DNA of 7,337 nucleotides from Patescibacteria group bacterium (GCA_028703545.1 JAQVMR010000049.1:1-7337); one strand, 5' to 3'. Counted from the first letter of the stretch, positions 1 through 6,258 are shown. The notes: generated from the sequence alone by a model not told the origin. Translations and numbers: made by a program.

Positions 1-148
1 TTGTTTAATAATATCCCTATTTCTAGTCTTTCACTTTTGCAAAGGTGTGAGAACTTTTTATTGTTTTTTTCATAGTTTTATTCTACAAGTGTTCTGTTTC
101 AAATGCGAATTTAGGATTCAAAATCTCATAGCTAATCATGGAGGAATC

Positions 149-685
149 ATGAAAAAAAATGCAATATTTATTTGTAGCGGGTTTATACTCGCTGTGGTTC
201 TAAGTCTGGTATTCGGATTTATTCACATACCCCACGAGGTTCTTGTAAATGTTTACTTTTGGGGTCATAACAACTGGTGGCCTGTACAACGCTTAGTCAT
301 AAGGCAAATGGTAAAGCAAGCAGACACAGTTCAGGATCTGAGTATAATATCTGTCTATACAAGATGGATATCCTTGGAAACTGGAGACCAGATTCACCCC
401 AAAGAACAAATTGCAATCCTGAAAAAAATGCTAAAAATTGCAACTCGCAATCCAGAATGTCCGTATTTTGAAAGATTTTCTGGTCCTGCATACGAACAAA
501 GTGCAATGCAGTTGGCTCTGCGCTGGGGATTAGAAATACTCACCACCAGAAACCCAAAAGATCATCAAAAAATAAAAAATATGATTGCCAAATATTACAA
601 ACAATACCGGGTAGCATACACCCCCAACGACGAAGAAAAACTTTTTGCAAAGGAGATTGCCGAAAAAAAATTCGGCGAACTCTAA
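149..685 (+). CDS. Unrecognised single-pass membrane-anchored protein, 178 aa
   Basis: I do not recognise the family. The N-terminus (KKN followed by a hydrophobic stretch, residues about 4-24) looks like an uncleaved signal anchor, leaving about 150 residues outside the cytoplasm if so. Cys9 lies within the hydrophobic stretch but has no good lipobox. The soluble part begins with an aromatic-rich patch (YFWGHNNWW, about 36-44) and then looks mostly helical, with a charged, Lys-rich C-terminal third; a helical-repeat fold is possible but not demonstrated. I chose the ATG at 149 because GGAGG lies at 140-144, 4 nt upstream, and because hydrophobic anchoring starts right there. A longer in-frame start at 47 would add an unlikely Phe/Cys-rich segment. 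It is the only plus-strand gene. Its base composition is richer in GC than the genes to its right (26 of 60 bases at 181-240, against 13 of 60 at 4201-4260), which hints at a different origin. Confidence 0.7.
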   Translation: MKKNAIFICSGFILAVVLSLVFGFIHIPHEVLVNVYFWGHNNWWPVQRLVIRQMVKQADTVQDLSIISVYTRWISLETGDQIHPKEQIAILKKMLKIATRNPECPYFERFSGPAYEQSAMQLALRWGLEILTTRNPKDHQKIKNMIAKYYKQYRVAYTPNDEEKLFAKEIAEKKFGEL

Positions 686-703
686 AATAAAGAACTTTGA
701 CTA

Positions 704-730
704 AAAAGGTGCTCCTCAAGAGCACCTTTT
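704..730. terminator. Bidirectional Rho-independent terminator between convergent genes
   Basis: An 11-bp perfect stem pairs 704-714 with 720-730 around a 5-nt loop (715-719). The GC-rich core is GGTGCTC/GAGCACC, flanked by an A-run on the left and a T-run on the right, so it reads as hairpin plus U-tract on either strand. It sits 18 nt after the stop of the plus-strand gene and 20 nt beyond the stop of the minus-strand sugar transferase, and so should terminate both. Confidence 0.88.
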
Positions 731-750
731 GACTTTATATAAAAATATTA

Positions 751-2136
751 CTAAACAGCAGACTCTTTCTTAAGTACAACTTTTATGGTCTTTAAAATTA
801 TTCTCACATCTAACATCAAACTCCAATTTTCTATATAATAAACATCTAGTCTTACTTCATCTTCAAATTTTAGATTTGACCTACCTGACACTTGTGCCAT
901 GCCAGTTATTCCTGGTTTTATTACCAAAAGTTGCATTTGCTCATCTTTGTATTGTGCTACTTCCCTGGGTTCATGAGCACGAGGCCCAACTAAACTCATT
1001 TCACCTTTTAATACATTTAAAATTTGTGGAATTTCATCAATCGAGGTGCGTCTTATAAATTTTCCAACACGGGTAATTCTTGGATCATCTTTCATTTTGA
1101 AAAGTGGTCCATCATTTCTTTCGTTAAATTTTATAAGCTCATCTTTCATTTTGTCAGCTCCGACAATCATTGATCTAAATTTATACATTTTAAATTCTTT
1201 ATTTCTGACTCCTATTCTTGTAAGTCTTACTAACACCGGTCCAGGGGAATCGATTTTTATAATAATTCCTATAATTATATAAATTGGAATAAAAATAATG
1301 AGTCCCAATATCGCAAGAATGAAATCAAAAAGTCTTTTGGAAATTCTACCCCATCCCCCAAGTTTAGTTCTTTTAATCTCCACAATTGGAATTCCTGCTA
1401 TATCATTTACTTCAAAATTTATGATTCTAGTTTCAAGAAGTGATGCTGTGTATTTATAAATAATGTGTTTTACGTTACATAAATTTATAAGTGAGGATAC
1501 AAAATCTTTTTCAGCGTATGGATCTGTTAAAATTATTTCATCAACTTCATTATTTAAAATATAATTTTTAATTTCATAAATAGTATTATCGTTAATTGAA
1601 AAATGGTTTACAATTTCATATCCATATGTTTTATCATTTTGAAATTCTCTTTCTAATTCATGTGCGGTTTCATTTTTTCCCACAAGAATAATTTTTGTTT
1701 TTATAATTCCTTTTTTTGCTAAAATTCTTCTTGTAATATCGAGTGCAATTCTTTCTAATAATAAAAATATTATTCCAATTATCCAATAAATTATGACTAT
1801 AAATCTTGAAGAAAATAATCTCTGCTCAAAGAAAAAAGCAATCACAAGTATTAAAATAAATGTTGAACAAGCTGAAAAAACTTTTGAGAATTTTTGATAA
1901 ACCGTTCTTTTTTCAAAACTATAAAGTCCCGAAATCATAAAAACTATAATTGCCACAAGTGATGTAAAAATTAATATTTGTAAAAATAAAAAAAACGGTA
2001 ACTCAAAAATTACCGGTCTATATTGTGTTATAAATTGAGCAAATCTTAAATAATAGGCAATAATTCCTGACACGACCAACAAAATAAAATCGAGAGGAAT
2101 CTCTATTGCATTTAAAAAAAGTTTATTTCTTATCAT
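751..2136 (-). CDS. Polyprenyl-phosphate sugar-1-phosphate transferase (WbaP/EpsL-like initiating glycosyltransferase)
   Basis: This membrane enzyme moves a sugar-1-phosphate from a nucleotide sugar to undecaprenyl phosphate, the first step in building a lipid-linked surface glycan. The 461 residues match the long polytopic form of the family. There are four N-terminal membrane segments (about 12-32, 48-72, 87-105, 113-131), a Rossmann-like central domain (about 147-240, starting KIILVGKN), and a C-terminal catalytic domain from about 265. That domain opens with the KRLFDF membrane helix and continues through MYKFRSM (317-323), DPRITRVGKFIRRTSIDEIPQ with the Asp367-Glu368 catalytic dyad, SLVGPR (381-386) and KPGITGMAQVSGR (407-419). 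All hallmark motifs are present, so it should be active; which sugar it uses cannot be read off. The ATG at 2136 is the natural N-terminus before the first helix, but no Shine-Dalgarno is visible, and the gene starts only 17 nt after the rnpB 3' end. It ends with TAG before the shared terminator. Confidence 0.93.
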   Translation of the reverse strand: MIRNKLFLNAIEIPLDFILLVVSGIIAYYLRFAQFITQYRPVIFELPFFLFLQILIFTSLVAIIVFMISGLYSFEKRTVYQKFSKVFSACSTFILILVIAFFFEQRLFSSRFIVIIYWIIGIIFLLLERIALDITRRILAKKGIIKTKIILVGKNETAHELEREFQNDKTYGYEIVNHFSINDNTIYEIKNYILNNEVDEIILTDPYAEKDFVSSLINLCNVKHIIYKYTASLLETRIINFEVNDIAGIPIVEIKRTKLGGWGRISKRLFDFILAILGLIIFIPIYIIIGIIIKIDSPGPVLVRLTRIGVRNKEFKMYKFRSMIVGADKMKDELIKFNERNDGPLFKMKDDPRITRVGKFIRRTSIDEIPQILNVLKGEMSLVGPRAHEPREVAQYKDEQMQLLVIKPGITGMAQVSGRSNLKFEDEVRLDVYYIENWSLMLDVRIILKTIKVVLKKESAV

Positions 2137-2153
2137 AACACAAATATAAATTT

Positions 2154-2524
2154 GCTAAATTAGCTATAAGCCGAATTCTGTTCCTCCAAAAGGAGGCAAT
2201 GATCATCTATCTTGTCTATTTATCACTAAATAGATCTAGCAACTTACCACCCTAGTCAAACTAGGTTTTCTTAGTTTTGCACCGAATAGAGTTTACCCCT
2301 TCTCTATTGTCAAAAATAGAGCGTCTGAGCTAATTATCTCAGAATTTCACCCTTAGCCAGTCAGACTGGCAGGAATTTTTTCTGTTGCACTTGTCCTCTT
2401 TTAAAATCACTTTTAAAAGGATTGCCGTTAGCAATTATTCCTAAGTTATAAAACTTAGCAAAATGGTGTTCGGACTTTCCTCGATAAACCATAATAGTCT
2501 ACCGCGATCATTTACTAATCTAGC
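2154..2524 (-). ncRNA. rnpB: RNase P RNA (catalytic RNA of ribonuclease P)
   Basis: This is the ribozyme that trims the 5' leaders of tRNA precursors. The minus strand carries GAGGAAAGTCCGAACACC (2465-2482), the family's conserved 5' region, and ACAGAATTCGGCTTA (2167-2181), its conserved 3' region. These pair to form helix P4: AAG/CTT, a bulged U, then CCGAA/TTCGG. The ends close as a 10-bp P1 helix, 2515-2524 with 2154-2163 (one or two G-U pairs), and this sets the boundaries at about 371 nt. Between them are AAGGGTGAAA, a short P3-like hairpin (GGTAGAC/GTTTATC), a perfect 7-bp P12-like stem at 2356-2370 and GGGGTAAACTC, all in the expected order. The gene lies between the 59-aa gene and the sugar transferase, all on the same strand, and has its own promoter. 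The 2165-2515 stretch has no plausible coding frame. Confidence 0.97.
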
Positions 2525-2530
2525 TTATAT

Positions 2531-2559
2531 ATACTATAATATTTAAACTATTTTGTCAA
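2531..2559 (-). promoter_or_regulatory. Sigma-70-type promoter of rnpB
   Basis: On the minus strand a perfect -35 box TTGACA (2554-2559) is followed by a 17-nt spacer and a 4/6 -10 box TAGTAT (2531-2536). The first base of the P1 helix of RNase P RNA (2524) lies 6 nt beyond the -10 box, just where transcription should start, so promoter and RNA boundary support each other. Confidence 0.82.
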
Positions 2560-2566
2560 ATAAAAT

Positions 2567-2591
2567 GAGGACAGAAAAAAATACTGTCCTC
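2567..2591 (-). terminator. Probable terminator after the 59-aa gene
   Basis: A perfect 8-bp stem pairs 2567-2574 with 2584-2591 (GAGGACAG/CTGTCCTC) around a 9-nt loop. Read on the minus strand, it begins at the TAG stop of the small gene and is followed by ATTTTATTT, a moderately U-rich tail. It ends 8 nt upstream of the rnpB -35 box, so it would separate the small-gene transcript from rnpB. The tail is interrupted, so termination may be incomplete. Confidence 0.7.
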
Positions 2592-2770
2592 TATTGTAAT
2601 TCAACCAAAAAGGCATTTAATAATTTAATAGCCATTTTAATTGAGATTTTTTTTGTCTTATATCCCGGTTTTTTGATAATCAAAAAATCATTTTTAATCA
2701 GTACATCAAATCCTTTTTTCTTGTAGTTATCAATTACAAGACCTAAGTCTTCTTTGTTGTTATTACTCAT
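2591..2770 (-). CDS. Unrecognised small basic protein, 59 aa
   Basis: This short gene is convincing because of its signals. A textbook Shine-Dalgarno (AAGGAGGT) ends 6 nt before the ATG at 2768-2770, a perfect-consensus promoter lies just upstream, and a terminator hairpin begins at the TAG stop. The protein starts MSNNNKEDLG and ends NAFLVELQ. It has 12 lysines in 59 residues and includes a KNDFLIIKK segment and a C-terminal stretch (about 43-58) that could form an amphipathic helix with Ile/Leu/Ala on one face. The pattern (helix, then short strands around LVI and FLIIKK, then helix) suggests a compact alpha/beta fold and not a random peptide, but I recognise no family. A nucleic-acid-binding or regulatory role would fit its size and charge; this is only a guess. 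It lies between the kinase-like gene (36 nt upstream) and rnpB. Confidence 0.8.
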   Translation of the reverse strand: MSNNNKEDLGLVIDNYKKKGFDVLIKNDFLIIKKPGYKTKKISIKMAIKLLNAFLVELQ

Positions 2771-2798
2771 ACAATAACCTCCTTATAATTGGACTTAT

Positions 2799-2827
2799 AT
2801 TATATATTATATTATATTCTTTGTCAA
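2799..2827 (-). promoter_or_regulatory. Perfect-consensus sigma-70 promoter for the 59-aa gene
   Basis: The minus strand has TTGACA (2822-2827), a 17-nt spacer and TATAAT (2799-2804), all six bases matching in both boxes. Transcription should start near 2790-2793, giving a leader of about 20 nt that ends in the strong ribosome binding site at about 2777-2784. The -35 box and part of the spacer lie inside the last codons of the kinase-like gene, whose stop is at 2807-2809. Confidence 0.85.
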
Positions 2828-4108
2828 TAGTATATTATTTACAATCTTCCATTTAAAAGATGGGCCAGGAGATAAAAGTCCAATATTAATTATATCTTGA
2901 ACATATTTCCTGTCTAATTGTCCGTTTTTTATGGCTAAAATTAAAGATATTGCAACATAATTTTCTCTATCAGATATAAGTTCTTGATTTAAAGAATACA
3001 AAACATTATTCATGTTGTCTTTTTTATCTCCACTAAAAACATATGTTATTCCCTTAACTTTCGCCACAGACAAAGGATGGGCATCTTGAAAAAGTTCATA
3101 ATCCCTATCAAAATTAAACAAAAGTTCTTTTTGTTTTTTATTCTTTTTTTCTTGTTTGGTTATTGTATGTTCACAATAAACACCGTATATAGATAAATCA
3201 TTTGGTTTATTACTATCTTCAAAATCTGACGCATCTGCAAAATCTATAAAATACATTTGCATTAGATTATCATTTTCATCCAAGACCACTCTTACATTTC
3301 TTTCGTGTAAATCATTATGATAAAAATCATTTTCGTGTAATTTAATCACAGACTTCCTAAATACTTCAAATATTCCTTTATTCAACGTCACATCATTTTT
3401 TTCCATATAATCCAAAAGTATTTTCTCATTTTTTCTTATTATATGCATATTATCCGTACTAAATTCTATTCCAAAATATATCCCCATAAGCCTACAAAGA
3501 TCTGAAAATCCAGCAACAGATAACCATTCATTGGGATTTTCATTTATTTCCTGTTTAATAAAAACATTATTGATTTCTTTTTCTAATATTTTTTCAACTA
3601 TTTTTCTAAATATATAAAATGATAAATCCATACCCGGAACGTAATCCATTGTTATTACATTAATTTTATTGTCACTAGATACATCTACACCGGCTTTTTT
3701 TAACAAATTGATAACTTTTTCATTACCAGATATATCAATATCATCACATCTACTAACATTTGGAACACTGGCTAAGCCATTTTCTTTTGACTCTTCTGTA
3801 TTTAAAATCTCAACAGCCCTAGATTGCATTTTATGTTCATATTTAGCATAAACTGAATTTTCTATTTTTAATATTTTAAAAACAGAACCCGCCTCTCTAT
3901 TAATCTTAATCCCAAAATCTTCTAGCTCTTTATCACTAAACCCAGATAAATCAACTTTCAAAATTATTCCCCTAGAACCCTCATCTATTTTTCTAGAATG
4001 TTTCTCTAATGCAGATATAACAAAAATATCAAAATGCTCCCTGTCTTGAGATTCCAAATCAACAACTTTTTCTTGTAATTCATTATTAATATTTTTATAT
4101 TTTTCCAT
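2807..4108 (-). CDS. Protein-kinase-like fold protein (LPS-kinase/RIO-like phosphotransferase), 433 aa
   Basis: This is a probable ATP-dependent phosphotransferase; whether the substrate is a protein, a sugar or a lipid cannot be told. The catalytic loop reads HNDLHERN (264-271) with Asp266 as the likely base and Asn271 binding metal. The metal-binding loop is IDF (288-290), with Asp289. The hinge reads MDYVPGMDL (154-162). In the N-lobe, AGSVFKI (73-79) resembles the glycine-rich turn and strand 2, and VYAK (86-89) offers Lys89 for ATP, with Glu91 or Glu100 on the next helix as partner. The HxDLHxxN form is closer to lipopolysaccharide-kinase, RIO and ABC1 types than to HRD Ser/Thr kinases. 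About 70 charged residues precede the domain and about 130 residues follow the IDF motif. No membrane segment is evident. The ATG overlaps the glycosyltransferase gene by 14 nt with no Shine-Dalgarno, so translation is probably coupled. The fold is well supported; the function is inference. Confidence 0.75.
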   Translation of the reverse strand: MEKYKNINNELQEKVVDLESQDREHFDIFVISALEKHSRKIDEGSRGIILKVDLSGFSDKELEDFGIKINREAGSVFKILKIENSVYAKYEHKMQSRAVEILNTEESKENGLASVPNVSRCDDIDISGNEKVINLLKKAGVDVSSDNKINVITMDYVPGMDLSFYIFRKIVEKILEKEINNVFIKQEINENPNEWLSVAGFSDLCRLMGIYFGIEFSTDNMHIIRKNEKILLDYMEKNDVTLNKGIFEVFRKSVIKLHENDFYHNDLHERNVRVVLDENDNLMQMYFIDFADASDFEDSNKPNDLSIYGVYCEHTITKQEKKNKKQKELLFNFDRDYELFQDAHPLSVAKVKGITYVFSGDKKDNMNNVLYSLNQELISDRENYVAISLILAIKNGQLDRKYVQDIINIGLLSPGPSFKWKIVNNILLTKNII

Positions 4109-4118
4109 TTTTATATTT
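4091..4118. repeat. 12-bp direct repeat at the glycosyltransferase/kinase overlap
   Basis: ATTTTTATATTT occurs at 4091-4102 and again at 4107-4118, a 16-bp period. One copy encodes KYKN at the C-terminus of the glycosyltransferase, the other KYKN near the N-terminus of the kinase-like protein, in different frames. This may be a small duplication that produced the overlap, or low-complexity coincidence. Confidence 0.5.
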
Positions 4119-5204
4119 TAAATTATTAAAAACTTCAATTGTTTTTCTTGCACTATTTTCCCATTTATAAAAGTTTAAAATTTTATAATTTTTTTCTACC
4201 AAATAGTTTTTAAATTCTTCGTCTCTTAAAATTTTTGCTACTTTTTTTACAGCATCTTTAAAAAAATCATTTGTATAACAAACTTCATCTAAATTTATTT
4301 CACGAAATACCTCTAAATCAGAAATTAATAATGGAACTTTTAATATTACCGCTTCGAGGATTGTCATTCCAAATCCTTCAAAATTAGAAAAATTTAAATA
4401 CATTGAACTATTTTTTAAAATTTGAATTTTTTCATTTTCACTAACATAACCTAAAATTTTTATATAGTTTTTAAATTTGGAATTATTAATTCTTGATTCT
4501 ATTTTATCATATCCATAACCTGGTTTTCCAATCAACACTAAATCATAATGACTTCCAAATTCACAACAATAATTATCGTAAAAATCGATCAATGATTCTA
4601 TATTTTTCTTTGTTTCTAGTCTACCCATATAGACAAAATAATTTTGTAAATTAAATTTATTTAAAACTTCTTTATTATCATTAATATTTCCATATTTTTC
4701 AAAATCAATTCCATGTGGAACAACTACAATTTTATCTTCATTGATTTCATAAAATTTAATAATATCGTTTTTAGTTGCAATTGATGGAGAAATTATTGCA
4801 TTAGCGTATCGTAAATTTTTTGCACCCAATTTCAGGGACAATTTTTGCAAAAATGAATAATATTTTGGATAATATTCATAAGCCAAATCATGCCATGTTA
4901 TAAGCTTCTTAGATCCACATATTGGTAAATTATGAGCTGGAGAAAAAAATAAATCTAAATTATATTTTTTAACTGATAAACTAAGTTTTATAATTGTCCA
5001 AAATTTTTTTATAGGCCAATCTAACACAATATTTTTTACATTAGAAAAATTTGTAAATTCACTACTTAATTTTTCTCTAGAAAATAAAAAATATTGATTC
5101 TCTTCATCAATATTTAAAATATTTTTTATAATGTAATAAGAATACCACTCTGTACCGGTTTTTTGTTTTATTTCAATTCTTGAACAATCAATACCAATAT
5201 TCAT
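4095..5204 (-). CDS. GT4-type glycosyltransferase (GT-B fold), 369 aa
   Basis: This is a cytoplasmic retaining glycosyltransferase that transfers a sugar from a nucleotide donor, most likely onto a lipid-linked or surface glycan. The N-terminal acceptor domain contains GTEWYSYY (17-24), a glycine/aromatic turn seen in mannosyltransferase-like members, FFSPAHNLP (86-94) and HDLAYEYYP (105-113). The linker gives VVPHGID (161-167). The donor domain has YMGRLETKKNI (192-202), with Arg195 and Lys200 in the usual phosphate-contacting positions, LGYVSENE (251-258), and the EX7E motif as Glu276...Glu284 in EGFGMTILEA. Length is normal. It is among the most AT-rich genes here. It lies 40 nt after mreB and overlaps the kinase-like gene. 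The start has an AAGGG ribosome site 9 nt upstream, placed in the loop of a possible hairpin. Donor and acceptor are unknown. Confidence 0.9.
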   Translation of the reverse strand: MNIGIDCSRIEIKQKTGTEWYSYYIIKNILNIDEENQYFLFSREKLSSEFTNFSNVKNIVLDWPIKKFWTIIKLSLSVKKYNLDLFFSPAHNLPICGSKKLITWHDLAYEYYPKYYSFLQKLSLKLGAKNLRYANAIISPSIATKNDIIKFYEINEDKIVVVPHGIDFEKYGNINDNKEVLNKFNLQNYFVYMGRLETKKNIESLIDFYDNYCCEFGSHYDLVLIGKPGYGYDKIESRINNSKFKNYIKILGYVSENEKIQILKNSSMYLNFSNFEGFGMTILEAVILKVPLLISDLEVFREINLDEVCYTNDFFKDAVKKVAKILRDEEFKNYLVEKNYKILNFYKWENSARKTIEVFNNLKYKNGKI

Positions 5205-5226
5205 AAGTTTTAACCCTTAAGAACTT
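5205..5226 (-). promoter_or_regulatory. Hairpin holding the ribosome binding site of the glycosyltransferase gene
   Basis: Directly before the ATG (5202-5204), AAGTT-C-TTAA can pair with TTAAAACTT around a GGG loop, giving nine A-T-rich pairs with one bulged C. The GGG of the AAGGG ribosome site is the loop and its two A's are in the stem. It may moderate initiation after mreB, but the stem is weak and could be chance in such AT-rich DNA. Confidence 0.35.
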
Positions 5227-5232
5227 ATTGCT

Positions 5233-5249
5233 AATAGCTCCTTGCTATT
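5233..5249 (-). other. Small stem-loop spanning the mreB stop codon
   Basis: A perfect 6-bp stem (AATAGC/GCTATT, 5244-5249 with 5233-5238) closes a 5-nt AAGGA loop and includes the mreB TAG stop (5245-5247). No U-tract follows, so it is not an obvious terminator. It could stabilise the mRNA end or affect passage into the glycosyltransferase gene; it may also be incidental. Confidence 0.35.
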
Positions 5250-6258
5250 TTGCTGATAACAAACTTCTTTTGTATGATTCTAAATTTTCAAGTGCAATTC
5301 CTGTTCCTTTTGCAACACAAAGATATGGATGGTCTGATGCATAAGAAGGAACTCCTGTTGTCTGATTTAATAATTTATCTAAATTTCTAAGTTGAGCTGT
5401 GCCACCGGATAAAATCATACCCTTTTCCATAACATCTGCTGATAATTCTGGTGGAGTATCAAATAAAACAGCCTTTATTGCTGAAATAATTCCATAAATA
5501 TCATTCTGTAATGCCTCCGTTACATCATCTGATGTAATTTTCAAAATTCTTGGAAGTCCTGTGATCATATCTCTTCCCTTAATTTGCATGCTCATTTTTT
5601 CTTTATCATCTAAAAATAGAGCTGAACCAATTTTAATTTTTGCTTGTTCTGAGGTAGATTCACCAATGGCTAATCCATATTTTTTCTTAATATGTTCCAT
5701 TATTGATAAATCAAATTTTGTTCCACCAATTCTTACGGATTTACATGTAACTATTCCACCAAGTGAAATAACTGCAATTTCCGTTGTTCCACCTCCAAGC
5801 TCAACAATCATGTGTCCAGAAGCAGAACCAATTGGAATCTCTGCTCCTATTGCGGCAGCAAGTGGTTGTTTAATTATATAAGCTGCCTTTGCTCCTGCAG
5901 AAATTGTAGCACCTATTACCGCCCTTCTCTCTGTTGAGGTAATACCTGCTGGAACTGATATCATAATTTCTGGTCTAAAAATTTTAATTCCAGATAAAGA
6001 TTTGTTGATAAAATATCTCAACATACTTTCTGTTGTTCTATAATCCGCAATTACACCATCTTTAAGTGGTCTATAAGCCATTATAGAATCTGGTGTTCTA
6101 CCAATCATTTCTTTTGCTTCATTTCCTACTGCCAAAACTTTTTTATCAATTGTTGAAATAGCAACAACAGATGGCTCATTTATTATGATCCCCTTTTTGG
6201 GTACATAAACCAGTGTTGTTGTTGTACCAAGATCTATTCCTATTTTTTTTCTAAACAT
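5245..6258 (-). CDS. mreB: Rod-shape actin homologue MreB, with altered ATPase residues
   Basis: MreB is a bacterial actin that forms membrane-bound filaments directing lateral wall synthesis. The 337 residues are the usual length. Phosphate-1 motif: GIDLGTTTTLVYV (7-19). The next segment, INEPSVVAIS (26-35), is typical. RPEIMISVP (95-103) and a STERRAV helix start (108-114) follow. Phosphate-2 motif: ELGGGTTEIAVISLGGIV (153-170). Adenosine motif: ILSGGTAQLRNL (282-293). Two catalytic-site positions deviate. The family's EEP(M)AAAIGA reads KQPLAAAIGA, so the Glu equivalent to the Hsp70 catalytic glutamate is Gln131, and the usual Asp of DIGGGT is Glu153. The N-terminus before the phosphate loop is short (MFRKK), without room for an amphipathic membrane helix. 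Its ATG shares one base with the greA stop (TAATG) and has no Shine-Dalgarno, so translation is probably coupled. Being partnered with PBP2 fits an elongasome role. Confidence 0.95.
   Translation of the reverse strand: MFRKKIGIDLGTTTTLVYVPKKGIIINEPSVVAISTIDKKVLAVGNEAKEMIGRTPDSIMAYRPLKDGVIADYRTTESMLRYFINKSLSGIKIFRPEIMISVPAGITSTERRAVIGATISAGAKAAYIIKQPLAAAIGAEIPIGSASGHMIVELGGGTTEIAVISLGGIVTCKSVRIGGTKFDLSIMEHIKKKYGLAIGESTSEQAKIKIGSALFLDDKEKMSMQIKGRDMITGLPRILKITSDDVTEALQNDIYGIISAIKAVLFDTPPELSADVMEKGMILSGGTAQLRNLDKLLNQTTGVPSYASDHPYLCVAKGTGIALENLESYKRSLLSAK

Noticed and set aside
37..64. Promoter for the plus-strand gene (TTGCAA and TATTGT, 16-nt spacer)
   Set aside because: Both boxes match only 4 of 6, which is expected by chance in AT-rich DNA; no other support.
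47..148. Longer start for the plus-strand gene at position 47
   Set aside because: The added segment is Phe/Cys-rich and has no ribosome site, whereas GGAGG precedes the ATG at 149, which directly begins a signal-anchor sequence.
297..725. Minus-strand open frames opposite the plus-strand gene (297-506, 540-725)
   Set aside because: The second crosses the terminator hairpin, and neither has a ribosome site; the plus-strand frame has clear N-terminal signals.
876..1282. Plus-strand open frames at 876-1058 and 1046-1282
   Set aside because: They lie opposite the strongly conserved catalytic domain of the sugar transferase and have no ribosome site or family resemblance.
2154..2590. Coding gene or tRNA in the stretch between the 59-aa gene and the sugar transferase
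   Set aside because: The stretch is fully explained by the RNase P RNA, its promoter and a terminator; no cloverleaf or credible frame is present.
5561..5881. Plus-strand open frame of 106 codons within mreB
   Set aside because: It is antisense to conserved MreB motifs; composition reflects the opposite strand and no initiation signal is present.
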